Assembly: GCF_010501065.1 (NCBI RefSeq)
Contig: NZ_QVMM01000008.1
Coordinates: 62,001-126,000, forward strand
Source of the DNA: Dysgonomonas sp. 216
GTDB lineage: Bacteria; Bacteroidota; Bacteroidia; Bacteroidales; Dysgonomonadaceae
Direction: 5' to 3'
Length of the DNA stretch: 64,000 bases
Positions 8,701 through 16,729 of this stretch are shown in pieces; position 1 is the first letter of the stretch, and every line of letters begins with the position of its first letter. A program made the translations under genes and the position numbers. The notes under the pieces were generated by a model, which was not told where the DNA came from, did no database searches, and worked only from the letters and a program-made list of their open reading frames with translations.

Positions 8701-11601
8701 ACAAGCATATACATTTTCGCCATACGATTCGTTATATGGTATTACAAAAGACTTATTTTCATTATTGTATTTAATTTGTTGTTGCTGCAATATTTTGTTA
8801 TCCTTTTCCAATTCGTAAAGTACTGTAATATCCTTTGCCGATATACCTAAAATAATTTCAGCAGCTTTTCCTTGTCCAAACTTAGGTTCTTTCACAATCC
8901 ACCATTCATTCGTTTCTATTGCAGGACGTTTATCTTTTTCGGAATAGAGGACAAATTTATTCTCGTTTTCTACCAGATTGCCATTACTATCATTAGCCTG
9001 AAGTTTTATAAGATATTGTCCCGAAGGTATTTTTTTTAATTTTTCTTTCAGTTCATCCTGTTTGCCAAGTACAAATTCACCCGTCAATACTTCTGTCTTC
9101 ACTGAATCATTGTCTGTCATTTTATATACTGTGTACTTACCGTTTGCCGAACTTATTTCATAACCATCAAGATTAGTTGCTTTTATATTAATAACAGCAG
9201 CACTTTCTTTACTTAGCATCTGAGGAATATCGGCTGAAAGAATCATCGAAACGCTTCCAACAGAAAAGCGATAATCTCCGGTTTGAGTTTCCCCATTAAT
9301 ATCGGTAACCGTTGCTGAAACATTGTATGAATAAATATTACGCCACAATGGAACAATATCGGAACCCGATTTTTCGGGTATCATAAACGATATTTCGAAC
9401 GATCCATCTTTTTGTGTAACACTAACACTATCAGCTATAGTCTCTGTATTACCGCCAAACCATCTCCACAATGAGCTTTGAGTTACTTGATATTCAACCT
9501 CGGCATCCTGAATCTTAATTCCCGAAAAATTTTCGGCATGTCCTTTTATTGTTATCTTTTCGCCAAACTTGTATGTCTTATCTATCTTGTCGAATGTTAT
9601 TTGAAAAGTCGGACGCTTATATTCTTCAACATTTATGTAAATGGAATTATCATTTATCCATATCGAATATGTACCTGTATTTAAACCTTTAGGTATGGTA
9701 AACTCGCCCGATAAAGAACCAAATTCGTTTGTCGTCACTTTTGATTCACTTATTGTCTGTCCGTTCGAATCTTCAAATTCAACCTCGTAAGTTTTGTTCG
9801 GAATAACCCGAAATCCGCCACCTTCATTTTCAGAAGATATTATACACTTATAATAAACTATCTGCCCGGGACGATATATACTTCTGTCGGTAAATATATC
9901 TGTTCTTTCTGTTTCTGTTACAATATTAGGCTGATCTCCGCCTTGCCAATATCTGTAATCGTAAGGAAAAGAACATTTCAACCCCGAATCATCATTTTTT
10001 GTCGACACCTGATATTTATATTTATTTCTTAGAGAATAATCCTTGTTTATATTCTCATCTATTGTAAGCACAGTAAAACCCTTGTTGTCGGTCTGTGCTG
10101 TTTTTAATATTTTATTATCTTTCAGAATTTTGACAGAAACATCCTTAACCGGATTTCCATTAAGCCTGTTTACTACATAAAATTCATATTCCCGTTCGCC
10201 TTTAGCTCGAGTTAAAACCATAAGGTTTGTTACATACAGAGAAAAGTCATCTTTATAGGTATTATTTTCACCAAAATTAGCCTTGATTTTATATTCACCA
10301 GCTTCGGTAATACCTAGATCAACATCTTGTTTCTCTTTTATATAAGTAGTTTTTGGAGAAAGCTCTATATTTATTGTTTTCAAAAATTTAAAACTGCCAT
10401 CTACCGCTTTTTTAGATATAGTTAATGTACCCGTTTTTATATTATTATACTCTAGTTTCAGTTTTTTATCTTTTTTATCAGCTGCAAATATTGTTTTTCC
10501 CGAAATATGGGCATAAGGACGTTCCATATCTCTCAACTGAATTTTAAGAATATTTACCCGTTCGTACTTCGGATACATATCAATGCCTTTTAGACACCAA
10601 TCGTAAGCCTGGGTTAAATCGGCATCTGTGTTTTTTCTTTTATATAAATCGGCTATTTGGTTTATAAGCTCTACACAGGTTTCGTCCGACTTATAATTAT
10701 TGAATATATCTAATAAGAAATCAAGACTTTGAGCACCACTTGTACTTCTGCCATATACACTCGATATTAATTTATACCTTTCCAGCTCGGTAAGAATAAT
10801 GGTTCCGGTCATATTACGATTATGCAGATTTTCCAAATATTCCTTAATATATAGAAAAGAAACAGCAGTAATATTGCTTCCAAAGGATTGTGAATCCAAC
10901 TTTATAAAATCCGAAGTATTTAAAGTTACTTTATCAAAACTCAACAAAGGTTTGTCAGCATATCTAATACCATTAATATTCTTGCTTAATTCTATACACC
11001 TTTTCATTAAGAAGTCATACAAGGTGGGATAATATTTCTTAGAGTCTGCCCCTTTTTCTATAAGTTCGTTATAATCGGATATTTTTTTAGTTAGCAGTAA
11101 ATCAACATTTTCCACCGATTTACCAAAATGCTCAAATATTTTATCTTCAAAAATATTTGTAGTCCATTCTTTCATGTCTTCAGGAATATAGTTTCCTAAA
11201 TTTGTCCGACCTTTTATACTCCAATATTGATCGTTGTAGTAGTTCAAATAAAGTTCCGCAATATAAGTGTGCAATAACGCATTATCCGCAGGACCTGAAA
11301 TATCTTTCAGCAAGTTTTCTAAATCGGAAAACAACCCCAGATTGTCGTCCGAATCAGTTATTATCTTATACTTATTTTTACAAATAAGAGCTTTTATTAT
11401 TTGCTCATTATTTTTTTCGGATATTGCTTGTGCCAACACCTCATCTACAACATTTGCAGCCGATTGCGGCAAACTTTCAGCTTCGTATTTATTAGCCTTT
11501 ATCCATAATTCGGCATAATCTTTCATTTTTTTCGATTTAGTTTGTGCCTGAACTCCTGTACATATTAATATCAGGATTATAAAAAGAACTCTCTTTTTCA
11601 T
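5764..11601 (-). CDS. Alpha-2-macroglobulin family protein, very large, secreted
   Basis: Encodes 1945 residues from the ATG at 11599-11601. The signal peptide MKKRVLFIILILICTGVQAQ ends in AQ/A-type cleavage residues. The longer frame opening with TTG at 11706 adds an unlikely leader. The order is: a helical TPR-like N-terminal region (about 20-380); MG-type beta domains, including the MG2 hallmark DRSIYRPGQIVYYKC near residue 570; a bait/linker stretch near 1100-1180; and the A2M core, with FYPHLKTDSNGKILISFTVP near 1190. A helical toroid follows (SDGSWSWFKGF near 1500), then a receptor-binding-like C-terminal domain. I see no CxEQ thioester motif, so it is not a thioester protease trap of the ECAM type. 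It is more like the YfaS-type or non-thioester group. A role in trapping proteases or supporting the periplasm is inferred. See the finding on its SusC-like motif. Confidence 0.88.
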   Translation of the reverse strand: MKKRVLFIILILICTGVQAQTKSKKMKDYAELWIKANKYEAESLPQSAANVVDEVLAQAISEKNNEQIIKALICKNKYKIITDSDDNLGLFSDLENLLKDISGPADNALLHTYIAELYLNYYNDQYWSIKGRTNLGNYIPEDMKEWTTNIFEDKIFEHFGKSVENVDLLLTKKISDYNELIEKGADSKKYYPTLYDFLMKRCIELSKNINGIRYADKPLLSFDKVTLNTSDFIKLDSQSFGSNITAVSFLYIKEYLENLHNRNMTGTIILTELERYKLISSVYGRSTSGAQSLDFLLDIFNNYKSDETCVELINQIADLYKRKNTDADLTQAYDWCLKGIDMYPKYERVNILKIQLRDMERPYAHISGKTIFAADKKDKKLKLEYNNIKTGTLTISKKAVDGSFKFLKTINIELSPKTTYIKEKQDVDLGITEAGEYKIKANFGENNTYKDDFSLYVTNLMVLTRAKGEREYEFYVVNRLNGNPVKDVSVKILKDNKILKTAQTDNKGFTVLTIDENINKDYSLRNKYKYQVSTKNDDSGLKCSFPYDYRYWQGGDQPNIVTETERTDIFTDRSIYRPGQIVYYKCIISSENEGGGFRVIPNKTYEVEFEDSNGQTISESKVTTNEFGSLSGEFTIPKGLNTGTYSIWINDNSIYINVEEYKRPTFQITFDKIDKTYKFGEKITIKGHAENFSGIKIQDAEVEYQVTQSSLWRWFGGNTETIADSVSVTQKDGSFEISFMIPEKSGSDIVPLWRNIYSYNVSATVTDINGETQTGDYRFSVGSVSMILSADIPQMLSKESAAVINIKATNLDGYEISSANGKYTVYKMTDNDSVKTEVLTGEFVLGKQDELKEKLKKIPSGQYLIKLQANDSNGNLVENENKFVLYSEKDKRPAIETNEWWIVKEPKFGQGKAAEIILGISAKDITVLYELEKDNKILQQQQIKYNNENKSFVIPYNESYGENVYACFTYVVNEEVYRKEQLIELQKEEKKLNLRFDVFRDKLRPGQNEEWRISITDNQDKPAFAELLASMYDSSLDKIYQPAYWNIYQNSKYIANPVGLNSGEGYNNLYKTYNGRTSRFDYKKFEFDELRWFGFSFYGRTMRIRGTGSTVMPAAAVVNSSDLAEMEEASMDDALQGRVAGLAVASKAKFESNGATLTQEAGAGQIEKADESQPQIRRDFNETAFFYPHLKTDSNGKILISFTVPESNTLWKFRALAHNKELTSGALEAIAVSRKELMVTPNLPRFMRQGDKASISTKISNLSESPMSGNVRLEFFNPVTEDIIDMPMADKQQTFSIVKDASASVSWTFDVPADIEMIGCRIIAQSENFSDGEQHAISVLPNRMLVTESMAMHVNAGKNGYFTFDKFANNKSKTAENYRLTLEYTANPAWYAVQALPTLSNPSGDDAISWFASYYVNTLGTAIGVQYPKVSAMIKAWKQQNQDKKTLTSDLMKNEELKSVLLEETPWVLDAKDETEQIQQLSLLFDANNNIQKTNMAIDKLSDLQNSDGSWSWFKGFYPSRSITQYILYGFTQLIGMNAVQYPERVKRMQMNAIRFIDLKIREDFEDLKKYNKNWETITSISTNQLEYLYVRSSYRDIPIDQETRTAERFYTSVVEKNWTKLDLYQRSLLVVLLQRNGNKELSAKIMNSLREHAKKTDEMGMFWANNRSHVFMSQSAVATHVFLMDAFKEAKAPAEEMDMLKQWLIKQKQTQKWESTHATIDAIYALLSTGSNWFDVKNESAQITIGGKKVDTSNIEQGTGYIKETWNKGEINSKMANVQISKQGNTPSFGALYWQYFEDLNKISTSVNNGFSVDKLLFVHENGKLNIVNESRSLKVGDKVVVRLVVRTDRDMEFVHLKDMRASCFEPTETLSGNKWQNNAVYYQSTKDASTNFYFDNLPKGTYTFEYELYVSRSGTYSNGITSIQCLYAPEFISHTNGITVTVK

Positions 11602-11811
11602 ACTGTCTAAAGTTTTTATCAAAGAATAAAAGTACAAAAAGATATTGCAGAAAAAACATTGGAGGTTAAAACTTTTTTTAATTATGTTAAATATTAGTTT
11701 AATCAAAATATCGACAGGAATAAAAAACGAAGAATATCATAGATAAAAAACTTCCGTTAATTTGTAGAAAATTATATCTTTACAGTATTGTAAAAAGAAA
11801 ATACATAAAAA

Positions 11812-12942
11812 ATGAAAAAAGTATTTGTCAGTGGCTGCTACGATATGTTACATAGTGGGCATGTTGCCTTTTTTGAAGAAGCTGCCACGTACGGAGAACT
11901 GTATGTTGGAATAGGTTCCGATAAAACAATAATGGAACTCAAAGCCCGTAAAACAATTAATAGCGAAAAAGAACGCCTTTATATGGTAAAAGCTTTAAAA
12001 GCTGTAAAAGATGCATGGGTAAACCAAGGTAATGGGCTTATCGACTTTCTGAAAGAGATACAAACTCTAAAACCTGACATATTTTTCGTAAACTCGGACG
12101 GACATAGTACTGCAAAAGAAGAACTTTGCAAAAAACTGGGTATTGAGTATGTTGTTAGTAAACGTATGCCTCATGAAGGATTACCTGTTAGATCGACAAC
12201 TGCCCTTAGGGAAGAATGCCGTATTCCGTACAGAATAGATTTAGCAGGAGGTTGGCTCGATCAACCATCTGTAAGCAAATTAGCACCGGGTGCCGTTTTA
12301 ACTATCTGTATAGAGCCTGACTACGATTTTAACGACAGGAGTGGAATGTCTACAAGTTCGAGAAAAAAGGCCATAGAACTATGGCAAGAAGATATTCCTG
12401 TAGGAGACCGTCTACAATTGGCTAAAACACTATTTTGTTACGAAAACCCTCCGGGAACAAAGTATGTAAGCGGCTCTCAGGACTCGTTAGGTATAGTTTT
12501 ACCGGGGCTGAATAAATTACATTACGATGGCGATTTTTGGCCTTCCGAAATAGAATCTATTCTGGATGATGATCTTCTGAACTGGATACAAAACAATTTG
12601 TGGCTTATACCTCTATATCCTCGATTAGAAGAATATGATGCCCTTGCCGACACAAACCTTACTCGGGAAAATGCCGAACGTTTAAGCAAAGCAGCTATTG
12701 ATTGCTGGAATGCTATTCAGTCCAAAGATGTCGACAGGTTTGGAAAAGCAATGAAAGAAAGTTTTGAGGCTCAAATATCATTATTCCCTAATATAGTTTC
12801 GGATAGTATTATGGAAGTCATAAATAAGTACAAAAGCCAAGTAAAAGGTTATAAACTGAGTGGTGCCGGAGGAGGCGGTTATTTAACCATGGTTAGTGAT
12901 ACCCCTATAAAAAACGCTATAAATATAAGAATAAGAAGATAA
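11812..12942 (+). CDS. Fused nucleotidyltransferase (cytidylyltransferase-like)/GHMP sugar kinase
   Basis: Encodes 376 residues. Residues 1-130 are a cytidylyltransferase-like Rossmann domain: GCYDMLHSGH carries the HxGH nucleotide motif (His14, His17), followed by the GIGSDKT stretch. From about residue 138 a GHMP kinase follows. Motif 1 is RIPYRIDLAGGWLDQP, of the GGW-type seen in fucokinase-like enzymes. A glycine/serine motif SGMSTSSRK comes next, and the C-terminal KLSGAGGGGYLTM. Only about 40 residues separate motifs 1 and 2, against roughly 80 in normal GHMP kinases, so the kinase half is compact. Such a fusion would phosphorylate a sugar or alditol and then activate it as an NDP derivative. 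The substrate is unknown. It stands alone and ends in a strong terminator. Confidence 0.8.
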   Translation: MKKVFVSGCYDMLHSGHVAFFEEAATYGELYVGIGSDKTIMELKARKTINSEKERLYMVKALKAVKDAWVNQGNGLIDFLKEIQTLKPDIFFVNSDGHSTAKEELCKKLGIEYVVSKRMPHEGLPVRSTTALREECRIPYRIDLAGGWLDQPSVSKLAPGAVLTICIEPDYDFNDRSGMSTSSRKKAIELWQEDIPVGDRLQLAKTLFCYENPPGTKYVSGSQDSLGIVLPGLNKLHYDGDFWPSEIESILDDDLLNWIQNNLWLIPLYPRLEEYDALADTNLTRENAERLSKAAIDCWNAIQSKDVDRFGKAMKESFEAQISLFPNIVSDSIMEVINKYKSQVKGYKLSGAGGGGYLTMVSDTPIKNAINIRIRR

Positions 12943-12955
12943 CATTCTGAAAACA

Positions 12956-12987
12956 ATAAAAACCGAGTCTAACAACTCGGTTTTTAT
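12956..12987. terminator. Bidirectional intrinsic terminator
   Basis: A perfect 13-bp stem (12956-12968 with 12975-12987) and loop CTAACA, with a GC core ACCGAGT/ACTCGGT and flanking A/T runs. It lies between the convergent nucleotidyltransferase-kinase gene and the S9 peptidase gene. Confidence 0.85.
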
Positions 12988-13011
12988 TTTATAATATTTA
13001 CTTTTCTCCTT

Positions 13012-15108
13012 TTACTTCAAATGAATACCAAACCAACGGGCAAACTCTCTCTGAAACAATATTCCGTTCTGAGGCTGCGATATCCAATGATTCTCATTCG
13101 GATAAATTAACATGCGAGCAGGTATACCTCTTAATTTAGCGGCATTAAATGCCATCATACCTTGCGACGCTAAGATACGAAAATCCAACTCGCCATGAGT
13201 AACCATTATTGGAGTATCCCATTTGTCAACAAACTTGTGTGGCGAATTAGAATATGTACGTTGCGCAATAGAATTATTTCTATCCCAATACGAACCTCCC
13301 ATATCCCAATTAGCAAACCACATTTCTTCTGTTTCTAAGTACTGAGCCTCTAAGTTAAAAATACCGGCATGCGCAAGGAAAGCCTTGAAGCGTTTATTAT
13401 GGTTACCAGCTAACCAATAAACAGAAAATCCTCCATAACTAGCCCCTGTACAACCCAGTTTATCTGCATCAACAAACGACTCTTTTGATACAGCATCAAT
13501 AGCCGAAAGATAGTCCTTCATGTTCTGCCCTCCATAGTCTCCACTTATCTGTTCAAGCCATTCCTGACCAAATCCGGGTAGTCCTCGTCTGTTAGGAGCC
13601 ACAATAATATAACCATTAGCTGCCATCATTTGAAGATTCCATCTGTACGACCAAAATTGACTTACTGTATTCTGAGGACCTCCTTGACAATATAACAATG
13701 CGGGATACTTTTTATTCGGATCGAAATTGGGAGGGTACACAACCCACGTTAGCATCTTTTTATTATCAGTTGTTGTTATCCAACGTTCTTCTACTTTTCC
13801 CATTATTACCTGATCAAGAATATGCTTATTCTCAAAACTTAATTCCGTAGCCTCTCCGTTCGCCAGATTTACCGAATAAACCTCATTTGGTTTCGACAAT
13901 GAATGACGTAATGCTATTAATTTATCTCCGGCTATAGCAAACGATTCATAATCGTGTACACCATTCGTAATCTGTTTTATCTCACTGGTATGTATATACG
14001 CTCTGAATATTTGCGTCTTAGCCTCAACACACGACACGATATAAAGACTTTGATTGTCGCTATCCCAAGACATAAAATCAACATTATAATCAAAACGATC
14101 TGTTACATATGTCTTCTCTCCTGTTGACAAATCCATCACAAACAAGCGATTCTTATCCGACTCATAGCCTTCACGCTCCATGCTTTGCCATGCAATATAT
14201 TTTCCGTTTGGCGAAAAAAGAGGATTCACATCATATCCCATCATACCTTCTGTCAGGTTTCGGGTCTCTTTCGATTCTATGTTATATAAATATATATCAG
14301 AATTTGTAGACAAAGAGTATTCTAATCCGACCTTTTTACGACAAGTATAAGCTACAACTTTGCTATCAGGACTCCATGTCAATTGTTCCATACCTCCCAA
14401 AGGTAACATAGGCGATTCGTAAGGCTCTCCCTCTAGAAGATCTACAATACCCGATAGCTTTGTACCATCATAATCAGCTACAAACGGATGAGGAATCTCT
14501 TCCACCCATTCCGACCAATGTTTATACATCAAATCGTCAATAATACGTCCTGATGCTTCAGGTAAATCGGGATACAAATCAACTGTACGCTTTCCATATT
14601 TTACGTTTGCAAAATACAAGATTTTTGTTTCGTCTGGCGAATAACAAAATCCATCTATGCCACCCTCCACTTCACTTATCTGTACACGACCCGACCCATC
14701 TGCATTCATCTCCCATATTTGAGAAGAACCACTTTCGGAACTCAGAAATGCAATTTTATTACCATTTTTAACCCAAACAGTATTATTCTCACTTTTAGGA
14801 GTAGAAGTAATCTGTTTTTTATTGGAACCATCAACATTCATCGTAAACAATTCCCTGTTAGTTTTATTCTGATCGATGCTAACATAAGTAACGCCATACA
14901 GTATAGTAGAATTATCGGGAGCTACTTGTACATCACTTACCCTTCCAAAACTATACAGCACCTCCGGTGTCATTATTCCGTCTTTAACACGGATATCCGA
15001 TTTCCCTATAAGAATAGCTTTTTCTTCGTCTTTGTTTGTTTCTGGTCCCGAGCCACACGAAACAAGCCCAACTCCTAAGGCCATAACTATAAATGTTTTA
15101 ATATTCAT
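13012..15108 (-). CDS. S9 prolyl-oligopeptidase-family peptidase, lipoprotein (DPP5/acylaminoacyl-peptidase-like)
   Basis: Encodes 698 residues. The signal peptide ends in a lipobox (GLVSC, Cys19), so the protein is membrane-anchored. The middle part has WD40-like beta-propeller repeats (NVDGSNKKQIT, NADGSGRVQIS and similar). The C-terminal alpha/beta-hydrolase carries the nucleophile GASYGGF (Ser557), the acid GELDFR (Asp642) and the base NENHW (His674). The architecture and length resemble dipeptidyl-peptidase 5 of Porphyromonas (about 684 residues), a periplasmic exopeptidase for hydrophobic dipeptides. It lies 32 bp after the LolD-like ATPase gene and may share its transcript. The exact specificity is not determined by the sequence. 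Confidence 0.9.
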   Translation of the reverse strand: MNIKTFIVMALGVGLVSCGSGPETNKDEEKAILIGKSDIRVKDGIMTPEVLYSFGRVSDVQVAPDNSTILYGVTYVSIDQNKTNRELFTMNVDGSNKKQITSTPKSENNTVWVKNGNKIAFLSSESGSSQIWEMNADGSGRVQISEVEGGIDGFCYSPDETKILYFANVKYGKRTVDLYPDLPEASGRIIDDLMYKHWSEWVEEIPHPFVADYDGTKLSGIVDLLEGEPYESPMLPLGGMEQLTWSPDSKVVAYTCRKKVGLEYSLSTNSDIYLYNIESKETRNLTEGMMGYDVNPLFSPNGKYIAWQSMEREGYESDKNRLFVMDLSTGEKTYVTDRFDYNVDFMSWDSDNQSLYIVSCVEAKTQIFRAYIHTSEIKQITNGVHDYESFAIAGDKLIALRHSLSKPNEVYSVNLANGEATELSFENKHILDQVIMGKVEERWITTTDNKKMLTWVVYPPNFDPNKKYPALLYCQGGPQNTVSQFWSYRWNLQMMAANGYIIVAPNRRGLPGFGQEWLEQISGDYGGQNMKDYLSAIDAVSKESFVDADKLGCTGASYGGFSVYWLAGNHNKRFKAFLAHAGIFNLEAQYLETEEMWFANWDMGGSYWDRNNSIAQRTYSNSPHKFVDKWDTPIMVTHGELDFRILASQGMMAFNAAKLRGIPARMLIYPNENHWISQPQNGILFQREFARWFGIHLK

Positions 15109-15140
15109 ATTGTCAAAATTATTTCTTCTTAATCTTCGCT

Positions 15141-15791
15141 TTACACAATCATTCCGTCTTTCATATGTATAGTCCTGTCGGTAATATTGGCTAAACCTTC
15201 ATCGTGTGTTACAATTACAAAAGTTTGCCCTAGCCTATTTCTTAAATCAAAAAACAAACGATGCAATTCTTCCTTATTTTCTGAGTCTAGACTCCCTGAT
15301 GGTTCATCCGCTAAAATTACTGATGGGTTGTTCATCAAAGCCCGGGCAACTGCAACCCTCTGATTTTCGCCACCCGACAATTCGCTCGGTTTATGATCCT
15401 TGCGGGCTGATAATCCCAACATTTCTAATAAATCTTTAGCCCGTTTTTTAGCATCAGACTCTTTCGTTTTTGCAATTAACGCCGGAATCATCACATTTTC
15501 TAATGCTGTAAACTCCGGTAATAATTGATGAAACTGAAATACAAACCCTATATTCTTATTTCTGAAATCAGATAGTCGGCTATCATTCAGTTTCGATACA
15601 TTTTGGTTATTTATAAATATCGAACCCGAATCAGCTTTGTCTAATGTCCCTATTATCTGTAACAATGTTGTTTTTCCTGCACCACTTGCTCCTACTATAG
15701 ATATAACCTCCCCTTTATTAACTGAAAGATTAATCCCTTTGAGAACCTGTAGATTACCAAAACTTTTAGTTATATTTTCTATTTTAATCAT
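15141..15791 (-). CDS. ABC transporter ATP-binding protein, LolD/MacB type
   Basis: Encodes 216 residues with a complete ATPase cassette: Walker [10 protein letters not shown] (about 34-42), Q-loop [10 protein letters not shown], signature [15 protein letters not shown], Walker [13 protein letters not shown] and an H-loop VTHDEG. The [19 protein letters not shown] segment is typical of LolD (lipoprotein release) and the related MacB/FtsE group. No permease gene is adjacent, which is normal for LolD in Bacteroidales. Its probable task is to power release of outer-membrane lipoproteins from the inner membrane. Many lipoproteins are encoded nearby. A role in another MacB-type exporter cannot be excluded. 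Confidence 0.85.
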   Translation of the reverse strand: MIKIENITKSFGNLQVLKGINLSVNKGEVISIVGASGAGKTTLLQIIGTLDKADSGSIFINNQNVSKLNDSRLSDFRNKNIGFVFQFHQLLPEFTALENVMIPALIAKTKESDAKKRAKDLLEMLGLSARKDHKPSELSGGENQRVAVARALMNNPSVILADEPSGSLDSENKEELHRLFFDLRNRLGQTFVIVTHDEGLANITDRTIHMKDGMIV

Positions 15792-15813
15792 CGTTTCCCC
15801 GATTTGTTAAATA

Positions 15814-15845
15814 CAAATGTACAATTAGTTTATTCTTCGAGCAAA
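15814..15845 (-). promoter_or_regulatory. Bacteroidota promoter for the ABC ATPase gene
   Basis: Minus strand: TTTG (15842-15845), 20-nt spacer, TACATTTG (15814-15821). Both elements and the spacing match the sigma-ABfr consensus. It lies 23 nt upstream of the start at 15791. Confidence 0.7.
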
Positions 15846-15874
15846 ACATACGAAGTAAACAATTACGTCTCTTT

Positions 15875-16630
15875 TCAACTGCGGCGCCTAAACTCTGCAC
15901 ATATTATAGCTGTAGCTATGGCAACATTTAACGATTCTGACGTTTCACGAGTAGCCGGGTAGTTTGGTATAAATAATTTGTGAGTTATCATGCGTTGAAT
16001 TTCCGGCCTGATACCATTGCCTTCGTTCCCCATAATTATAATTCCGTTTTCAGATAAGCTTTCGGTATACATATTATTTCCATCTAACAGTGTCCCATAA
16101 ACAGGAATATCCGTTGCATATTCTGACAAAAAATATTCGAGATCCAAATAATGTATTTTTACCCGAGAGATAGCTCCCATTGTAGCCTGAACTGTTTTTG
16201 GATTATATATATCAGCACAATCTTTAGAACAAAAGATATTTTCTATACCATACCAATCGCATAACCGAACAATAGTACCCATATTACCCGGATCTTGTAC
16301 GCCATCGAGCGCCATACTCAACGTTGATTTCAACTCTTCCGGATTTATTTCATTTTCAGGCTGATAAAACACACCTAATACATTTTGTGGTGTTTTCAAA
16401 AAACTGGCTTTTGCCAAATCACTATTATCCACAACAATAACCTCTTCAACAGACGACAAGTCTTTACCTAAAATAAAATCATCTGTAACGAGCAACAATT
16501 GGCACTTTATTTTGCCTATTAGTTCGGCAACCATTTTATCGCCTTCTGCTACAAATGTTTTGTGTTCGATACGGTGTTTCTTATCTTTTAACGATTGAAT
16601 ATGTTTAATTCTATTTTTAGTAAGTGCCAT
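15875..16630 (-). CDS. TrmH/SpoU-family RNA 2'-O-methyltransferase
   Basis: Encodes 251 residues. The N-terminal part (about 1-95) looks like the L7Ae-like substrate-binding domain (KDKKHRIEHKTFVAEGDKMV). The C-terminal SPOUT methyltransferase carries the three motifs: DGVQDPGNMGTIVRLCDWYG, IIMGNEGNGI and SLNVAIATAIICAEF. These form the trefoil-knot SAM site. It would methylate a ribose 2'-OH of rRNA or tRNA; the target nucleotide cannot be read from sequence. It is divergent from tamL with back-to-back promoters, an arrangement I believe is recurrent in Bacteroidales. It is a paralogue of rlmB at 39.0-39.8 kb. Confidence 0.9.
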   Translation of the reverse strand: MALTKNRIKHIQSLKDKKHRIEHKTFVAEGDKMVAELIGKIKCQLLLVTDDFILGKDLSSVEEVIVVDNSDLAKASFLKTPQNVLGVFYQPENEINPEELKSTLSMALDGVQDPGNMGTIVRLCDWYGIENIFCSKDCADIYNPKTVQATMGAISRVKIHYLDLEYFLSEYATDIPVYGTLLDGNNMYTESLSENGIIIMGNEGNGIRPEIQRMITHKLFIPNYPATRETSESLNVAIATAIICAEFRRRS

Positions 16631-16647
16631 TCACATTAATTTTGAAA

Positions 16648-16655
16648 CAAATCTA
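16648..16655 (-). promoter_or_regulatory. Bacteroidota -7 box (TAGATTTG) for the TrmH-family gene
   Basis: Minus-strand TAGATTTG lies 18 nt upstream of the start at 16630. No clear -33 element. Confidence 0.5.
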
Positions 16656-16676
16656 CAAAAGAAACAATTAAAATCA

Positions 16677-16684
16677 TAAATTTG
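16677..16684 (+). promoter_or_regulatory. Bacteroidota -7 box (TAAATTTG) for tamL
   Basis: TAAATTTGC lies 45 nt upstream of the ATG at 16730. Only 21 bp separate it from the opposing -7 box, so the two divergent promoters overlap. Confidence 0.55.
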
Positions 16685-16729
16685 CATTTTATAAAAAATA
16701 CTCCATCCTTTTTGGTAATGCTATTATAA

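Noticed and set aside
5764..11601. A thioester-type (CxEQ) protease trap
   Set aside because: The CxEQ motif is not found in the expected part of the A2M core, so the classic thioester mechanism is not supported.
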